64,000 nt of DNA from Planomicrobium sp. YIM 101495. Lineage in GTDB: Bacteria; Bacillota; Bacilli; Bacillales_A; Planococcaceae. The stretch covers positions 1 to 64,000 of the forward strand of contig NZ_WLZW01000003.1 of NCBI RefSeq assembly GCF_009707665.1, read 5' to 3'. A model generated the notes under the pieces. It saw only the letters and a list, made by a program, of their open reading frames with translations, had not been told where the DNA came from and ran no database searches. Positions 30,576-40,820 of the stretch are shown in pieces. Every line of letters begins with the position of its first letter. Position 1 is the first letter of the stretch. The position numbers were made by a program, and so were the translations under genes.

Positions 30576-31475
30576 ATGAGCTTAGAAATTATAGACGCGA
30601 CAAAGCGCTTCGGCGACTTCACGGCGGTCGACCGCTTGAACTTGGAAGTCGCGGAAGGCGAGATGCACGGATTCCTTGGTGCGAACGGCGCAGGCAAGAC
30701 CACGACATTCCGGATGATTCTTGGACTGCTGGACCCGACGGAAGGAAAGGTCGGCTGGAAGGGCGGTCCGATCAACTATTCGAACAGTCCGGAAATCGGT
30801 TATTTACCAGAGGAGCGGGGCTTGTATCCGAAGATGAAAGTAGAAGAGCAATTGGTCTATCTTGCTCAGCTGCGCGGCATGAACGCGCAAGATGCTAAGC
30901 ATGAAGCCACGCGCTGGCTGGAGCGTTTCGAAGTACCGCACTACGCGGCGAAGAAAGTCGAAGAACTGTCGAAAGGGAACCAGCAGAAGATTCAGCTGGT
31001 CGCATCGTTATTGCATAAGCCATCGCTCTTGGTGCTGGATGAGCCGTTCTCGGGACTTGATCCGGTCAATGTCGAGATGCTGAAAGCGGCCATCCTTGAT
31101 TTCCAAAAAGAAGGGGCGACCATCATCTTCTCGAGTCACCGGATGGATCACGTCGAGGAGCTTTGTGACAAGATGAGTATTTTGGATAAAGGGAAGGTAG
31201 TGCTCGACGGCTCGATCAAGGAAGTGAAGCGGTCGTTCGGCAAGAAGAACGTGCGGATCCGAATGGACCAGGACATCGAATCGCTGAGCAGTGTTCCAGG
31301 TGTCGAGCACTTCAAGAAAGTTCCTGGCGGTGCTCTTTTCCAGGTCGCGGATGAAGCGGTGGCTGAACGGCTGCTGGCAGAAGCGATGAAGTTCGGCATG
31401 CTGCGTCACTTCTCCATCGAAGAACCTTCACTCGAAGAAATCTTCATTGCGAAAGTAGGGAAAGCATATGCGTGA
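30576..31475 (+). CDS. yhaQ: ABC transporter ATP-binding protein YhaQ (NatA-like)
   Basis: The 299-aa ATPase has Walker A LGANGAGKTTTFRM, signature LSKGNQQKIQLVASL, Walker B SLLVLDEPFSGLDP and H-loop FSSHRMDHVEEL, followed by a C-terminal extension of about 80 aa, as in NatA-type sodium/drug exporters. It overlaps yhaP by 8 bp. The substrate is not established. Confidence 0.9.
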   Translation: MSLEIIDATKRFGDFTAVDRLNLEVAEGEMHGFLGANGAGKTTTFRMILGLLDPTEGKVGWKGGPINYSNSPEIGYLPEERGLYPKMKVEEQLVYLAQLRGMNAQDAKHEATRWLERFEVPHYAAKKVEELSKGNQQKIQLVASLLHKPSLLVLDEPFSGLDPVNVEMLKAAILDFQKEGATIIFSSHRMDHVEELCDKMSILDKGKVVLDGSIKEVKRSFGKKNVRIRMDQDIESLSSVPGVEHFKKVPGGALFQVADEAVAERLLAEAMKFGMLRHFSIEEPSLEEIFIAKVGKAYA

Positions 31476-32712
31476 GTTCTGGATTATTTTCAAGCAGGCG
31501 TTCATGACAAAGGCGAAGACGAAATCGTTCATCATCACGACAGCCATTGCGGTTGCAGTGTTCTTCCTACTGGCGAACTTGCCGAATATCATCGGCATGT
31601 TTGATGATGGGGAGGAAGACGTGCTGCACATCGTGGACGAATCAGGCGAGCTTGCTCCGCTCTTGCAGGACCAGCTGGCGCAGATGGATTCTTCCACACA
31701 GGCGATGCCGACTGATATGACGGAGGCCGAGCTCCAGGAAGGCATCATGGAAGGCACGATTTCCGCTTATATCGTCTTGACACAAGGCGACAGTCTCGGA
31801 GCGCGCTACGTCTCGGAGTCTGCGAGCGAGTTCGATAATAGCTCGGAACTTCAAAATGCGGTGCAGAACATGCAGACAGCGCGGATGGCAGAGGAGCTTG
31901 GCCTGACATCTGCACAGCTCGGGGCATTGTTCGCGCCGGTCGAATTTGAACGCGAGTCCGTTTCTGAAAATGCCAAGTCCGAAGAAGAGTTGAGCCAGGC
32001 GCGTGGACTCGTCTACATCCTCATCATGCTCATTTACATCGCGGTCATCTATTACCCGAACATGATCGCAATGGAAGTGGCGACAGAGAAATCTTCGCGC
32101 GTCATGGAGATCTTGATTTCGAGTGTCTCACCGGTCAAGCACATGTTCGCGAAAATCGCCGGAATCGGTATGCTCGGGATCCTGCAGATGATGATTTTCG
32201 GTCTTGCCGGATTCACGGCATTGAAAACATCGGGAAGTGATTTATCGGAAGGTTTCTTCTCAGTCTTCGGATTTGGGGATGTGCGTATCAGCACGTTCTT
32301 GTTCGCCGTTTTGTTCTTCCTGCTCGGCTACTTCTTATACGCTGTACTGGCGGCACTGCTTGCATCACTCGTTTCACGGACAGAAGACGTGAACCAGCTG
32401 ATGCTGCCGATGATGATGTTGATCATCATCGGATCACTTATCGCATTCTCCGGAATTTCCATGCCGGACGCGACGTATGTGACGGTGTCATCGTACATTC
32501 CATTCTTTGCACCGCTTGTCATGTTCCTGCGTGTCGGGATGCTGGATCTTCCGCTCTGGGAGCCACTCCTGTCGATTGCCATCATGCTCGCGACAATCGG
32601 AGGGCTCGGCTGGTTCGGTGCACGTGTCTACCGCGGCGGTGTGTTGATGTATGGTTCAGCACAGTCGTTGAAGGATATCCGCAAAGCGTTGAAGCTCGGA
32701 AACACAAAATAA
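31468..32712 (+). CDS. yhaP: ABC transporter permease YhaP (NatB-like)
   Basis: The 414-aa protein belongs to the ABC-2 family: one N-terminal helix (residues 20-38), an extracellular region of about 140 aa, then five or six helices from 172 to 395. The cytoplasmic MEVATEKSSRVMEILISSV motif before a helix pair is typical of NatB/YhaP. It works with YhaQ, whose gene end it overlaps. Confidence 0.9.
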   Translation: MREFWIIFKQAFMTKAKTKSFIITTAIAVAVFFLLANLPNIIGMFDDGEEDVLHIVDESGELAPLLQDQLAQMDSSTQAMPTDMTEAELQEGIMEGTISAYIVLTQGDSLGARYVSESASEFDNSSELQNAVQNMQTARMAEELGLTSAQLGALFAPVEFERESVSENAKSEEELSQARGLVYILIMLIYIAVIYYPNMIAMEVATEKSSRVMEILISSVSPVKHMFAKIAGIGMLGILQMMIFGLAGFTALKTSGSDLSEGFFSVFGFGDVRISTFLFAVLFFLLGYFLYAVLAALLASLVSRTEDVNQLMLPMMMLIIIGSLIAFSGISMPDATYVTVSSYIPFFAPLVMFLRVGMLDLPLWEPLLSIAIMLATIGGLGWFGARVYRGGVLMYGSAQSLKDIRKALKLGNTK

Positions 32713-32716
32713 TTGC

Positions 32717-32758
32717 AGCAGCTACAAGGGATGACCTTGTGGCTGCTCTTTTTATTTT
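32717..32758 (+). terminator. Terminator of yhaQP
   Basis: AGCAGCTACAAGG pairs with CCTTGTGGCTGCT around a 5-nt loop, followed by CTTTTTATTTT. Confidence 0.85.
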
Positions 32759-32812
32759 GCGCCGCGCGTGGTAAAATTAGAACAAATATTCGCTTTTTGA
32801 AGGGGCATGATC

Positions 32813-34024
32813 ATGGAGCAGCTTCGATTCATTCATACGGCAGATCTGCATCTCGGCAGTCCATTCCTCGGCATGGCCGGATTGTCAAAAGATGCACAGG
32901 ATAAGTTGAAAAACAGCACATTCGCCGCGTTCGACCGGCTCATTGCTTACACACTCGAAACCAAGCCGGATTTCGTATTGATCGCGGGGGACATATACGA
33001 CGGGGAAGACCGCAGCTTACGCGCACAGCACCGCTTCCAGCAAGGGATGGAACAGCTTGCGCGCGCCGGGATTCCGGTCGTCCTGTCATATGGCAACCAC
33101 GATCACTTGAGCGGCAAATGGGCACGGTTCGAATTACCGGAAAACGTCTATTCGTTCGGTCCGGAAGTTTCCACCTATTCATTGCCGACGCCAAAAGGCA
33201 CCGTGCAAATTAGTGGATTCTCCTACGGGGAGCGGCATGTGAAACGAGCGATGATCGGCCAGTATCCCGCATCTGATGGGGAAGGCTATCATATCGGCAT
33301 GCTGCACGGCAGTATGGACGGCGAGAGCAGCCACGCAGTTTATGCACCGTTCACGAAAATGCAGTTGATCAGCAAAAATTACGACTACTGGGCACTCGGC
33401 CATATTCACTTGCGGCAAGTGCTGAATGAACAGCCACCGATTGTTTATCCAGGGAACATCCAAGGGCGCCACCGGAACGAACAAGGGGTAAAAGGATTTT
33501 ACGATGTGACACTTTCGAAACAATCAACAGCACTTCAATTCATTTCAACTTCTGCTGTTCATTTCGGAGCGGTCGAAGTTGCGTGTAGCGGCTTCGCACA
33601 CATGAACGAACTACTCGATGTGGTGACAGAGCGTTTGATGACGTTCACGCAAGAATACAGCAGTGCAGCAGTAGACGTCACAATCGTTCCAGAAGATGAA
33701 GCGGCGATGGAGTTGCTCGGACAGACCGATACTGCCTCCCTGTTGGAGACATTGAGAGAAACCTCGGAAGCGATCGAGCCATGGGTTTGGATCAACCGGC
33801 TGACAATCGCTGGGGGCACCGGAAGTGAGATGCCAGCAATCGGAGAGAAGTTGATGGAAGGTATGAATACATGGGAGCTCTCGGATTGGAAAGCAGTTGT
33901 CAATGAACTGTACCGCCACCCGAAAGCAGCGCGTTTCCTCGATCCGCTCGATGATGCAGCGGCGAATGAGGTATTAGCAGAAACGGAAGAATACTTACGG
34001 CGTTTTTTGCTGGAGAGGGGCTGA
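32813..34024 (+). CDS. yhaO: YhaO, SbcD-like metallophosphoesterase
   Basis: The 403-aa predicted DNA exonuclease is of the SbcD/Mre11 type. Metal-site motifs occur in order: ADLHLGS (residues 10-16), AGDIYDGEDR, SYGNHDHLSG, GMLHGS and WALGHIHLR. The start at 32813 is 7 nt after AAGGGG; the ATG at 32807 is too close. It stands 4 bp from yhaN and forms the YhaO-YhaN nuclease-ATPase pair, analogous to SbcD-SbcC. Confidence 0.92.
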   Translation: MEQLRFIHTADLHLGSPFLGMAGLSKDAQDKLKNSTFAAFDRLIAYTLETKPDFVLIAGDIYDGEDRSLRAQHRFQQGMEQLARAGIPVVLSYGNHDHLSGKWARFELPENVYSFGPEVSTYSLPTPKGTVQISGFSYGERHVKRAMIGQYPASDGEGYHIGMLHGSMDGESSHAVYAPFTKMQLISKNYDYWALGHIHLRQVLNEQPPIVYPGNIQGRHRNEQGVKGFYDVTLSKQSTALQFISTSAVHFGAVEVACSGFAHMNELLDVVTERLMTFTQEYSSAAVDVTIVPEDEAAMELLGQTDTASLLETLRETSEAIEPWVWINRLTIAGGTGSEMPAIGEKLMEGMNTWELSDWKAVVNELYRHPKAARFLDPLDDAAANEVLAETEEYLRRFLLERG

Positions 34025-34028
34025 CGGA

Positions 34029-36824
34029 TTGAACATCACGAAATTGGTCATTTACGGCTTCGGTAAGCACGAGAATGTGACGATCGACTTGACGGCCGGC
34101 GCCACGGTCATCTACGGCCCGAACGAAGCAGGAAAGACGACAATCCAGCAATTCATCATGCAGACGTTATTTGGCTACCCAGCGAAAAATCAAAGTGGCC
34201 GGCGCTATGAGCCGAAAGCAGGCGGTAAGTTCGGCGGGCAGCTGCATGTGGAAGATCCCGCGTACGGACATGTTGTGATCGAACGGACGGGTGAAACGTC
34301 AAAAGGGAGAGTGACGCTGTACTTTGCAGACGGGCGGCGAGGCGGGGAGCAGGAACTGCAGCAACTTCTGCGCAATTACGACAAAGCCTCCTTTGAAGCG
34401 ATCTTCTCATTTTCGGTCCTTGAACTGCAGCATTTGGAGAACATGGCAGAAGAAGAGCTGAGCCGGACGCTGCTTGCTTCCGGAACGACGGGGATGGATG
34501 CGGTCACGGCACTTGAAGCGAAACTGGAAAAAGAAATGGCTCGGCTTTTCAAGAAATCGGGACGTATTCCGGAAATCAACCAGCTGCTCGAAGAACTGCA
34601 GCAAATGGAAAAGGATTTGAAAGAGCACCGTGCAGCGGCAGAAGAGTATGCACCAGCGATCGATCGGATCCAAGTGATTGAAGCGCGGCTGCAAGACATC
34701 GCGAAACAGGAAGAGGAGCTGAGCGATAAGCTCAGACAAGCAGCGAAATGGCAACAGGCGAAGCCGTTATACGAACGCATTGCCGTGCTTGAAGAAGAGC
34801 AGAACCAACTTTCTGTAGAAGCCTTCCCGGCAGACGGCAGACGCCAAATGGATCGTCTCCACGACCGCTTGGATGAGACGAAGGCGAAAATGGAGCTGCT
34901 CGGAAAACAGGCGGACGAACTTCGGGAGACCATAGAACCGTTTGAAGACACGACAGCGCTGGTGCGGCTCGCCAACCGCGAGGCCGAATGGCAGAGGATG
35001 CTCTTGAATGAGCGGAGCCAAAAAGAAGAGCTCGATCGTCTCGAGGATGTGCAGGCGGATATGCTTGGATTATTGGGCATGGAAAGAGCCGAAGCATCCA
35101 GCGCGGATGTTTCATTGGCGCAGGAAGAAGAGCTCGCGAAACAAGTGGAGCAAGCGAAGGCGGAAGAAGAGGCGGAGCGGTATGCAGCGCGGCGCATCGA
35201 GGAAGAGAAACGCCAGCTTGCGGATGCAGAGCAGGAGTTGCGGCTGTTCCTGCAAGATGAGCCGACGGAAGCGGATCGGCTCGCTGCAGAAGAATGGCAG
35301 GAAACGGACGGACAGAGAAGTACAGAACAGCCGGCAGGTAATGGACGCGCAAATCTTTTATCGACGTCCGTTCTGGTGGTCGCTTCAATCACAGTGCTAT
35401 ACGGACTGCTGCAGCCGAACTGGGTGATGATCTTGATTGGTGTACTCTTGCTAGCTGCAGGAATCGGACTTATGTTCCGCCCCGTGGAACGCGTGAAGGA
35501 AGCTGCACCAGTGGATCGGGAAAAGTTGTTCAGGAAAAAGGATGCGTTCGAACGTGTGACCCGTTTTGATGAGCAGTTGGATCGCTTGATGGAACAGACG
35601 GAAGCGGCGAGGCGCCGAGTCACGCGTGCGTCGGAAATCCGGCCGGATCGAAAGGCAAGAGCCGCGTGCGCAACATTTTTCGCTGGACTCGATTTTCCTG
35701 AAAATATCGGACTGACGACTGCACAGGAGCTATTCCGAAAACTGCGGGAATACCAGTCGCTCGTTTCGAAAGAGACGCGCCTGTTGAAAGAGCGGGCGGA
35801 ACTTAAGGAGGAACTAGTTCGCTGGCATGCGGAAGCACAAGCAGTGTTACAAAAAGAAATGGTGGTTGAACAACTGATGCCGGAAGTGAAAGCGAGTCTC
35901 GCGGCTATGGAGCGTCGCAATAGCGAACGGCAGCGGACGATTGGCCAACTGGAGGAATTGGAAGCAGCGTATGCGGAACAACGTGCGTTATACGGACAAT
36001 TGCTGGAGCGTCGTGGTATATGGTTCAAGGAAGCGCATGCAGAAGACCGGGACGGATTTTATGCATTTGCGGAACAGTGGGAGCGGAAGCAAGCGATTGC
36101 GCAAGAGCTGGGCCCGCTGCAGCGGCAGTTGGCGGCGATCGGTCGAGTCGAAGAGCCAGAGGGATGGTCGGAAGCATTCGCCGATGTTTCCGAGCAGCAG
36201 CTGCAGGAGTGGCATGCAGAGCGGCAGCGCCTTCTCGAAGAACGGGCGAAGCAGCGGCAGTTTGTAGAGTATTTATTGACGGACGAGGTTTACGAGGGAA
36301 AACTCCAACAATTCGAAGCGAAAAAAGCGGAGCTTGCGGAGCTTGCGCGCCAGTGGTCCGTATATCGCTCACTGTCGGTCGCGATCGAGCGGATGATGGA
36401 AGAGCTGAAGGAAACGAAGCTGCCGCATGTACTGGAGCACGCTGAGCGTTTCTTCGAGCAGCTGACGGAAGGGAATTATACGGGACTGGAATTGACAGAG
36501 AGCGGCATGTTCGAAACGCTTCGGCAGGACGGGATGCGTTTTCGGATCATCGAGCTGAGCCAGGCGACGAAAGAACAGGCGTATATCGCGCTGCGTCTGG
36601 CACTGGCAGATTCCTTGAAAGACAGCCACCCGTTCCCGATCTTGATGGACGATGCCTTTGTCCATTTTGATCGCCGGCGACGCGAACAAATGATAAACTT
36701 GCTTACAGGGCTACAAAAACAACATCAATTCATTTATTTTACTTGCCATGACAATATCAAGTCCAGCTGGCCAGAAGCGCAGACACTCGATATTGCCACG
36801 ATCGGAAGGGGAGTTCATCCATGA
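34029..36824 (+). CDS. yhaN: YhaN, SbcC/Rad50-like AAA ATPase
   Basis: The 931-aa SMC-like ATPase has Walker [17 protein letters not shown] near residue 33, long coiled coils in about residues 180-430 and 510-830, and a C-terminal half of the ATPase with [17 protein letters not shown] hydrophobic hairpin at about residues 440-485 ([13 protein letters not shown] and [15 protein letters not shown]) is present, as in Bacillus YhaN, suggesting membrane contact. TTG start after GAGAGGGG. It overlaps yhaM by 4 bp (ATGA). Confidence 0.92.
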   Translation: MNITKLVIYGFGKHENVTIDLTAGATVIYGPNEAGKTTIQQFIMQTLFGYPAKNQSGRRYEPKAGGKFGGQLHVEDPAYGHVVIERTGETSKGRVTLYFADGRRGGEQELQQLLRNYDKASFEAIFSFSVLELQHLENMAEEELSRTLLASGTTGMDAVTALEAKLEKEMARLFKKSGRIPEINQLLEELQQMEKDLKEHRAAAEEYAPAIDRIQVIEARLQDIAKQEEELSDKLRQAAKWQQAKPLYERIAVLEEEQNQLSVEAFPADGRRQMDRLHDRLDETKAKMELLGKQADELRETIEPFEDTTALVRLANREAEWQRMLLNERSQKEELDRLEDVQADMLGLLGMERAEASSADVSLAQEEELAKQVEQAKAEEEAERYAARRIEEEKRQLADAEQELRLFLQDEPTEADRLAAEEWQETDGQRSTEQPAGNGRANLLSTSVLVVASITVLYGLLQPNWVMILIGVLLLAAGIGLMFRPVERVKEAAPVDREKLFRKKDAFERVTRFDEQLDRLMEQTEAARRRVTRASEIRPDRKARAACATFFAGLDFPENIGLTTAQELFRKLREYQSLVSKETRLLKERAELKEELVRWHAEAQAVLQKEMVVEQLMPEVKASLAAMERRNSERQRTIGQLEELEAAYAEQRALYGQLLERRGIWFKEAHAEDRDGFYAFAEQWERKQAIAQELGPLQRQLAAIGRVEEPEGWSEAFADVSEQQLQEWHAERQRLLEERAKQRQFVEYLLTDEVYEGKLQQFEAKKAELAELARQWSVYRSLSVAIERMMEELKETKLPHVLEHAERFFEQLTEGNYTGLELTESGMFETLRQDGMRFRIIELSQATKEQAYIALRLALADSLKDSHPFPILMDDAFVHFDRRRREQMINLLTGLQKQHQFIYFTCHDNIKSSWPEAQTLDIATIGRGVHP

Positions 36825-37762
36825 CAAAAGGAATTACGCAATATGAAGTAGGAGAGACGGTCGATGTGTTTCTATTGATCAAACAATCGGCGAAAGGCGT
36901 AACCACTACGGGAAATCCGTTCATGTCGCTTGTGCTTCAAGATAAAAGCGGCGACATCGAAGCGAAATTATGGGATACGAAAGACGAGCATGAAAAACTG
37001 TATGCAGCGGAGACAATCGTCCGTGTCGGCGGCGAAATCCATAATTACCGCGGCAAAAACCAATTACGCATCAAGAGCATCCGTCCGGCGCGTCCGGAGG
37101 AAAACCAGACGATTGCGGATCTTTTGCCGTCTGCGGAGAAGAGCACGGAACAATTGCTCGAAGAAGTGCTCCAATATTTATTCGAAATGGAAAACCCGCA
37201 GCTCCAGCGCATTACGCGCCATATTTTGAAGAAGTACCAGCAGGAATTCTTGACGTATCCGGCGGCAACGCGCAATCACCACGATTACGTATCCGGTCTC
37301 GCTGATCACGTGGCGTCGATGCTGCGTCTCGGGAAGGCGCTGTGTGATATTTATCCGTCACTCAACCGGGACTTGCTGTATTCAGGCATCATCCTTCACG
37401 ATATCGGCAAAGTATTCGAATTGTCCGGACCGATTGCGACGACCTACACAGTGAAAGGGAATTTGATCGGCCATATTTCCATCATGGTGACGGAAATCGA
37501 GAAGGCTGCAGAAGAACTTGGAATCGACAGTGAAGAAGTACTGCTGCTTCAGCATATCGTCCTCAGTCACCACGGCAAAGAAGAGTGGGGCAGCCCGAAA
37601 AAGCCGATGATCAAAGAAGCGGAGATCCTCCACTACATTGACAACATCGATGCCAAGATGATGATGCTTGACCGTGCGCTCGGGAAGACCAAGCCAGGCG
37701 AATTCTCGGAGCGGGTGTTTGCGCTCGATAACCGGTCGTTTTACAAGCCCACGATCGAATGA
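36821..37762 (+). CDS. yhaM: YhaM, 3'-5' exoribonuclease
   Basis: The 313-aa enzyme trims RNA (and single-stranded DNA) from the 3' end. It has an N-terminal OB-fold ([20 protein letters not shown]) for nucleic acid binding and a C-terminal HD domain with [21 protein letters not shown] and [10 protein letters not shown]. The ATG overlaps the yhaN stop. The operon yhaO-yhaN-yhaM is as in B. subtilis. Confidence 0.94.
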   Translation: MTKGITQYEVGETVDVFLLIKQSAKGVTTTGNPFMSLVLQDKSGDIEAKLWDTKDEHEKLYAAETIVRVGGEIHNYRGKNQLRIKSIRPARPEENQTIADLLPSAEKSTEQLLEEVLQYLFEMENPQLQRITRHILKKYQQEFLTYPAATRNHHDYVSGLADHVASMLRLGKALCDIYPSLNRDLLYSGIILHDIGKVFELSGPIATTYTVKGNLIGHISIMVTEIEKAAEELGIDSEEVLLLQHIVLSHHGKEEWGSPKKPMIKEAEILHYIDNIDAKMMMLDRALGKTKPGEFSERVFALDNRSFYKPTIE

Positions 37763-38133
37763 AGGAGATTCTCCTGACCGCGTTTATTTTAATCTGTGCC
37801 ATCGGCGTTGATTGACGATCTGGATGTTCAATCAAGAAGTGACGGAAGGCTATGTGTTTTCCAGCTTAGAATCGAGCATATGGGTAATAGAACTGACGCC
37901 CAAGGAAACGGATGGAAAAAATCGAGAAGAGATGCTAGAGCTGCTGGATGAAAAGGCGGCAGAATCGGTTGGGACCACATATGACATTCCTTTTTTGAAC
38001 CGTTTGAGCGATCCAACTTATAAAGAACGGCAGAAAGTGAAAATCTATTGGACCGGCATGGTTTTTCAATCAGCACCGGCTCAAATTAAAGATACGCTCC
38101 TGATTTTGAAAAAACGGATGATTAACAGCACAA
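37759..38133 (+). pseudogene. Frameshifted DUF3221-like membrane protein gene
   Basis: Reading starts at an ATG overlapping the yhaM stop (ATGA at 37759) and gives [18 protein letters not shown] before TGA at 37813. In the -1 frame, from TTG at 37812, it continues LTIWMFNQEVTEGYVFSSLE and goes on as a DUF3221-like domain (EGYVF, RQKVKIYWTGMVFQSAPAQI). Joined, the two pieces make one N-terminal membrane helix. The second frame has no stop before running through the terminator at 38134-38164; one base less in the A6 run near 38109 would give an earlier stop. Either decay, sequencing errors or a coupled TTGA restart. The function of DUF3221 is unknown. Confidence 0.55.
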
Positions 38134-38164
38134 AAGAGCCGCCCCGAAATTCGGAGCGGCTCTT
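38134..38164. terminator. Bidirectional terminator between the DUF3221-like gene and prsA
   Basis: AAGAGCCGC pairs with GCGGCTCTT, with an inner CCGA/TCGG stem. It sits at the prsA 3' end and ends both convergent units. Confidence 0.85.
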
Positions 38165-38170
38165 CTCTAT

Positions 38171-39058
38171 TTATTCCCCTGCAGGCTCAGTATTCATGAT
38201 GCTGTCGAACGCGCCTTTCAGGTCTTTATCTTTAATGTCGATATTCGCTTCTTCCATCATGTCAGCAATTTTCGGAATCAATTGGCTTTGATTCGCTGAT
38301 GCACGTGTTTCAGTCAGTTGTTCACGGATTTCTTCGCGTGAATCTTCAAGTGACTTCTCTTGCTCCACTTCGCGTGTATCTGTGATCTGGATGATGTGGT
38401 AACCGAACTGTGACTGGACTGGTGCGCTGACTTCATCTACTTCAAGTGCAAAAGCAGCGTCTTCAAATTCCTTCACCATTGCGCCAGTAGTGAACCAACC
38501 AAGGTCACCGCCGCTTTCCGCTGAACCGTCAGTCGAGAATTCGGCTGCAAGTTGTGCGAAATCTCCGCCGTCGTCCAATTGTTGCTTCACGCTATTCGCT
38601 GTTTCTTCATCAGCTACAAGAATATGGCGTCCGTTCAATTCTGTGCCGGACCGCTCATAGAATGCTTCGACTTCTTCATCCGTCACTTCGATGTCTTCCA
38701 TCAATGCTTCTTCCTGAAGCAAGTTCAGACGGATTACTTGGCGGTAGCTTTCTTCTGTTTGGTTGTTCTGTGCCAACCACTGGTCGAAACCGTCCGCTAG
38801 TTGTTCTTTCGTGCTTTCGAATTCCGCTTCGACGTCTTCGTCTGTGACTTCATAGCGGTCCGCCAGTACTTTCTCGACCATCATGATCTGTACAGCCTGA
38901 TCACCGATCGATGATTTCATTTCTTCATAAAGCTCATCTTTTGTAATATCTCCGACTTCGGAAGATACGAGTACTTCGCTGTCGGCACCGCTGTCGCTGC
39001 ATGCTGCAAGCGCGAGCACTGAAGCCGCAAGAGTGAATGTGAAAAAAGTTTTCTTCAT
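38171..39058 (-). CDS. prsA: PrsA, foldase lipoprotein
   Basis: The 295-aa extracellular peptidyl-prolyl isomerase helps exported proteins fold. The signal peptide has the lipobox LALAACSD (Cys20). A parvulin domain lies at about 145-235 ([49 protein letters not shown]) between the N- and C-terminal chaperone arms. Start after AAGGAGAGAAATTT. In B. subtilis prsA is next to yhaL-yhaM, so the neighbourhood is kept. Confidence 0.94.
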   Translation of the reverse strand: MKKTFFTFTLAASVLALAACSDSGADSEVLVSSEVGDITKDELYEEMKSSIGDQAVQIMMVEKVLADRYEVTDEDVEAEFESTKEQLADGFDQWLAQNNQTEESYRQVIRLNLLQEEALMEDIEVTDEEVEAFYERSGTELNGRHILVADEETANSVKQQLDDGGDFAQLAAEFSTDGSAESGGDLGWFTTGAMVKEFEDAAFALEVDEVSAPVQSQFGYHIIQITDTREVEQEKSLEDSREEIREQLTETRASANQSQLIPKIADMMEEANIDIKDKDLKGAFDSIMNTEPAGE

Positions 39059-39198
39059 AAATTTCTCTCCTTACTTTCTATCTGGATGCAAGAATTACTA
39101 TACCATAGACGTACTGAAATCCAAAAAAGTTTCGTCAAGCTTTCATGCGGTCGGGCGAGGGAAGGTGAGGTGCTTTAACGGAAAAGTCCGAAAATAAA

Positions 39199-39231
39199 AA
39201 GCCCACATGCCTGGAGCATGTGAACTTAAGC
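39199..39231 (-). terminator. Terminator of the 61-aa membrane protein gene
   Basis: On the minus strand AAGTTCACATGC pairs with GCATGTGGGCTT (two G-U), followed by TTTTATTTT. Confidence 0.8.
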
Positions 39232-39411
39232 TTTAAATTCAACGCCGACATATAACGAAATAAGTAAAATCAATATGAGAATATTGATCGTACGGAAAAT
39301 TTTCTCGTGATTTTCTTCCGGAATCTCCCGCGACGTAACGAGAGCAAGAGTCATCCGGTTAATTTGGAATACATAAAAAACGGAGAATATGATGACCAAT
39401 GCGACAAACAT
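39226..39411 (-). CDS. Small two-helix membrane protein
   Basis: The 61-aa protein has two hydrophobic helices (FVALVIIFSVFYVFQI and IFRTINILILILLISLYVG) joined by a polar loop SREIPEENHEK. The start at 39411 follows GGGGAGGAAGTTC. An upstream ATG frame (39450) is discounted because it precedes that ribosome binding site. Not recognised; it lies between scoC and prsA. Confidence 0.65.
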   Translation of the reverse strand: MFVALVIIFSVFYVFQINRMTLALVTSREIPEENHEKIFRTINILILILLISLYVGVEFKA

Positions 39412-39504
39412 GAACTTCCTCCCCTCTAAACTCTTTCTACAGTATAACAAAGAGTCGTGAAAAAAACATCGCTCCGTTGCCGGAAGGAGAAAAACAATGA
39501 CAGA

Positions 39505-40074
39505 TCATTGCTTGGATGCCGCGTGGATGATTTGCTTCTCTTCCGTAAATCGATCGTCGATGTTTTTGAAGGAAGCTTCGAAAATCTCCATGAAATCATC
39601 TCCGTAAATATTCCGGATCATCGCCATGACATCCATGAACTCCGGGAATTTCCCGTACAGGCTGCGCAGCTGCATCGAGCCATCGATCACAGCGTGTGGC
39701 GTATCATGATAGCGCTCGATCATTTCTTCCATGAGCAGCTCGCCTTCAGGTGTCATTTCCACATACGTATTGCGTTTGTCTTCAGCTTTTTTGGAGAAGG
39801 CGAGTAAGCCGCGTTCTTCCAGCTTCTTCGAGAAGTTAAACGCTGTTGAGACGTGCATCACACCAAATTTAGCGACATCTGAAATCGAAGCGCCTTTCAA
39901 GTGATAAGAAATCCATAAAATATGATGTTCATTAATATTCAGATCATAAGGTTTGATCCAAGCTTGCCAATCTTTTTCGACAGCCTTCCATAGTGCTTTC
40001 GATAATTGGCCGATCCGCTGACTGAATAACATCGCTTCTTTCATTGATAAGTTTCTCTCTTCCATTCCTTGCAC
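39505..40074 (-). CDS. scoC: ScoC (Hpr), MarR-family transition-state regulator
   Basis: The winged-helix repressor in B. subtilis controls extracellular proteases, sporulation and peptide uptake. The core is nearly identical: [57 protein letters not shown] and [19 protein letters not shown] prefer the GTG at 40074 (189 aa), 6 nt after AGGGG, as it gives nearly the same N-terminal length as B. subtilis; ATGs at 40092 and 40065 are alternatives. Promoter TTCATT-17-TATAAT at 40128-40100 on this strand. Confidence 0.92.
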   Translation of the reverse strand: MQGMEERNLSMKEAMLFSQRIGQLSKALWKAVEKDWQAWIKPYDLNINEHHILWISYHLKGASISDVAKFGVMHVSTAFNFSKKLEERGLLAFSKKAEDKRNTYVEMTPEGELLMEEMIERYHDTPHAVIDGSMQLRSLYGKFPEFMDVMAMIRNIYGDDFMEIFEASFKNIDDRFTEEKQIIHAASKQ

Positions 40075-40099
40075 CCGCTTCCCCTGAATCATTTTCTTT

Positions 40100-40128
40100 A
40101 TTATAGCAATAAAGCAAATAGGAATGAA
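40100..40128 (-). promoter_or_regulatory. Promoter of scoC
   Basis: On the minus strand TTCATT (40128-40123) and a perfect TATAAT (40105-40100) with TGC before it are 17 bp apart. Confidence 0.6.
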
Positions 40129-40192
40129 GTAAGAATAATAAAAAAATTTGGCCTTTAGTTATAAAAAGAAGAAAAAAGCAGGAAAGGAGACC

Positions 40193-40218
40193 TAAAAAAG
40201 ACTGCCCGGGGGCAGTCA
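40193..40218 (-). terminator. Terminator of yhaH
   Basis: On the minus strand GACTGCCC pairs with GGGCAGTC around a 2-nt centre, followed by T6. The stop codon of yhaH is within the stem. Confidence 0.85.
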
Positions 40219-40629
40219 GTTTTTGTCTTCCGTTTCAATTGCGTCTTCCGTGTCTTGTTTTTTCGGCGTTTTCTTCTGCTTTTCGATCGTTTTCAACAAA
40301 TCATCGATCGAAGCCTGCATCGCCATGATCTCCAGCTGTAGGTGCTCTTTCGCCGGAGCTGTATCTTCTTGCCATTGTGCGAGGGAAGTCTGTAATTCCC
40401 CGACCGCGTCTTTCACAGGACCTTTCGCTTCTTCGGTCAATACATTGATGGATGATTTCAATTTTGCGACTTGCTCTTTGATATCGGCAAGCTTTTCCTT
40501 CCAATCGGAAGAAGCTGTTTTCATGGAAGTCCGCAGTTCCTCACCTGATTGTGGGGCTGAAAATAATGTAGTGGCAGCTCCAGCAGCAAGGCCGGCAGCT
40601 AAGCCTAGAAAAAAATGAGATGCTTTCAT
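40216..40629 (-). CDS. yhaH: YhaH, YtxH-domain protein
   Basis: The 137-aa protein starts with a glycine-alanine-rich membrane helix (FFLGLAAGLAAGAATTLF) followed by APQSGEELR, the YtxH-domain signature, and a long amphipathic helical tail with a basic-acidic end. Probably membrane-associated and stress-related in the family; function not known. Start 40629 after AAAGGAG. The order scoC-yhaH-trpP is as in B. subtilis. Confidence 0.85.
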   Translation of the reverse strand: MKASHFFLGLAAGLAAGAATTLFSAPQSGEELRTSMKTASSDWKEKLADIKEQVAKLKSSINVLTEEAKGPVKDAVGELQTSLAQWQEDTAPAKEHLQLEIMAMQASIDDLLKTIEKQKKTPKKQDTEDAIETEDKN

Positions 40630-40764
40630 TGGCACGCGCTCCTTTCGTCCTATACTATCTCTTTCCTGTTTTTCATCTAAATTAAACCACAGAAGAGGAG
40701 ACGCATACAACGGTTAAGGGTAGGAAAGGCGATGTTCTGCACTTTCGGGGATGGAAGAGGGACA

Positions 40765-40803
40765 AAAGAGGCCGGAGGAAATAGTTGATTTCCTCCAGCC
40801 TCT
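40765..40803 (-). terminator. Terminator of trpP
   Basis: On the minus strand AGAGGCTGGAGGAAA pairs with TTTCCTCCGGCCTCT around a 7-nt loop, followed by TTTG. Confidence 0.85.
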
Positions 40804-40820
40804 GAATCATTCATGTGTAG

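Noticed and set aside
34376-36028. 550-codon open frame on the minus strand inside yhaN
   Set aside because: Antisense shadow of the Glu/Lys-rich coiled-coil coding sequence (it reads as Ser/Arg-rich); yhaN is clearly real.
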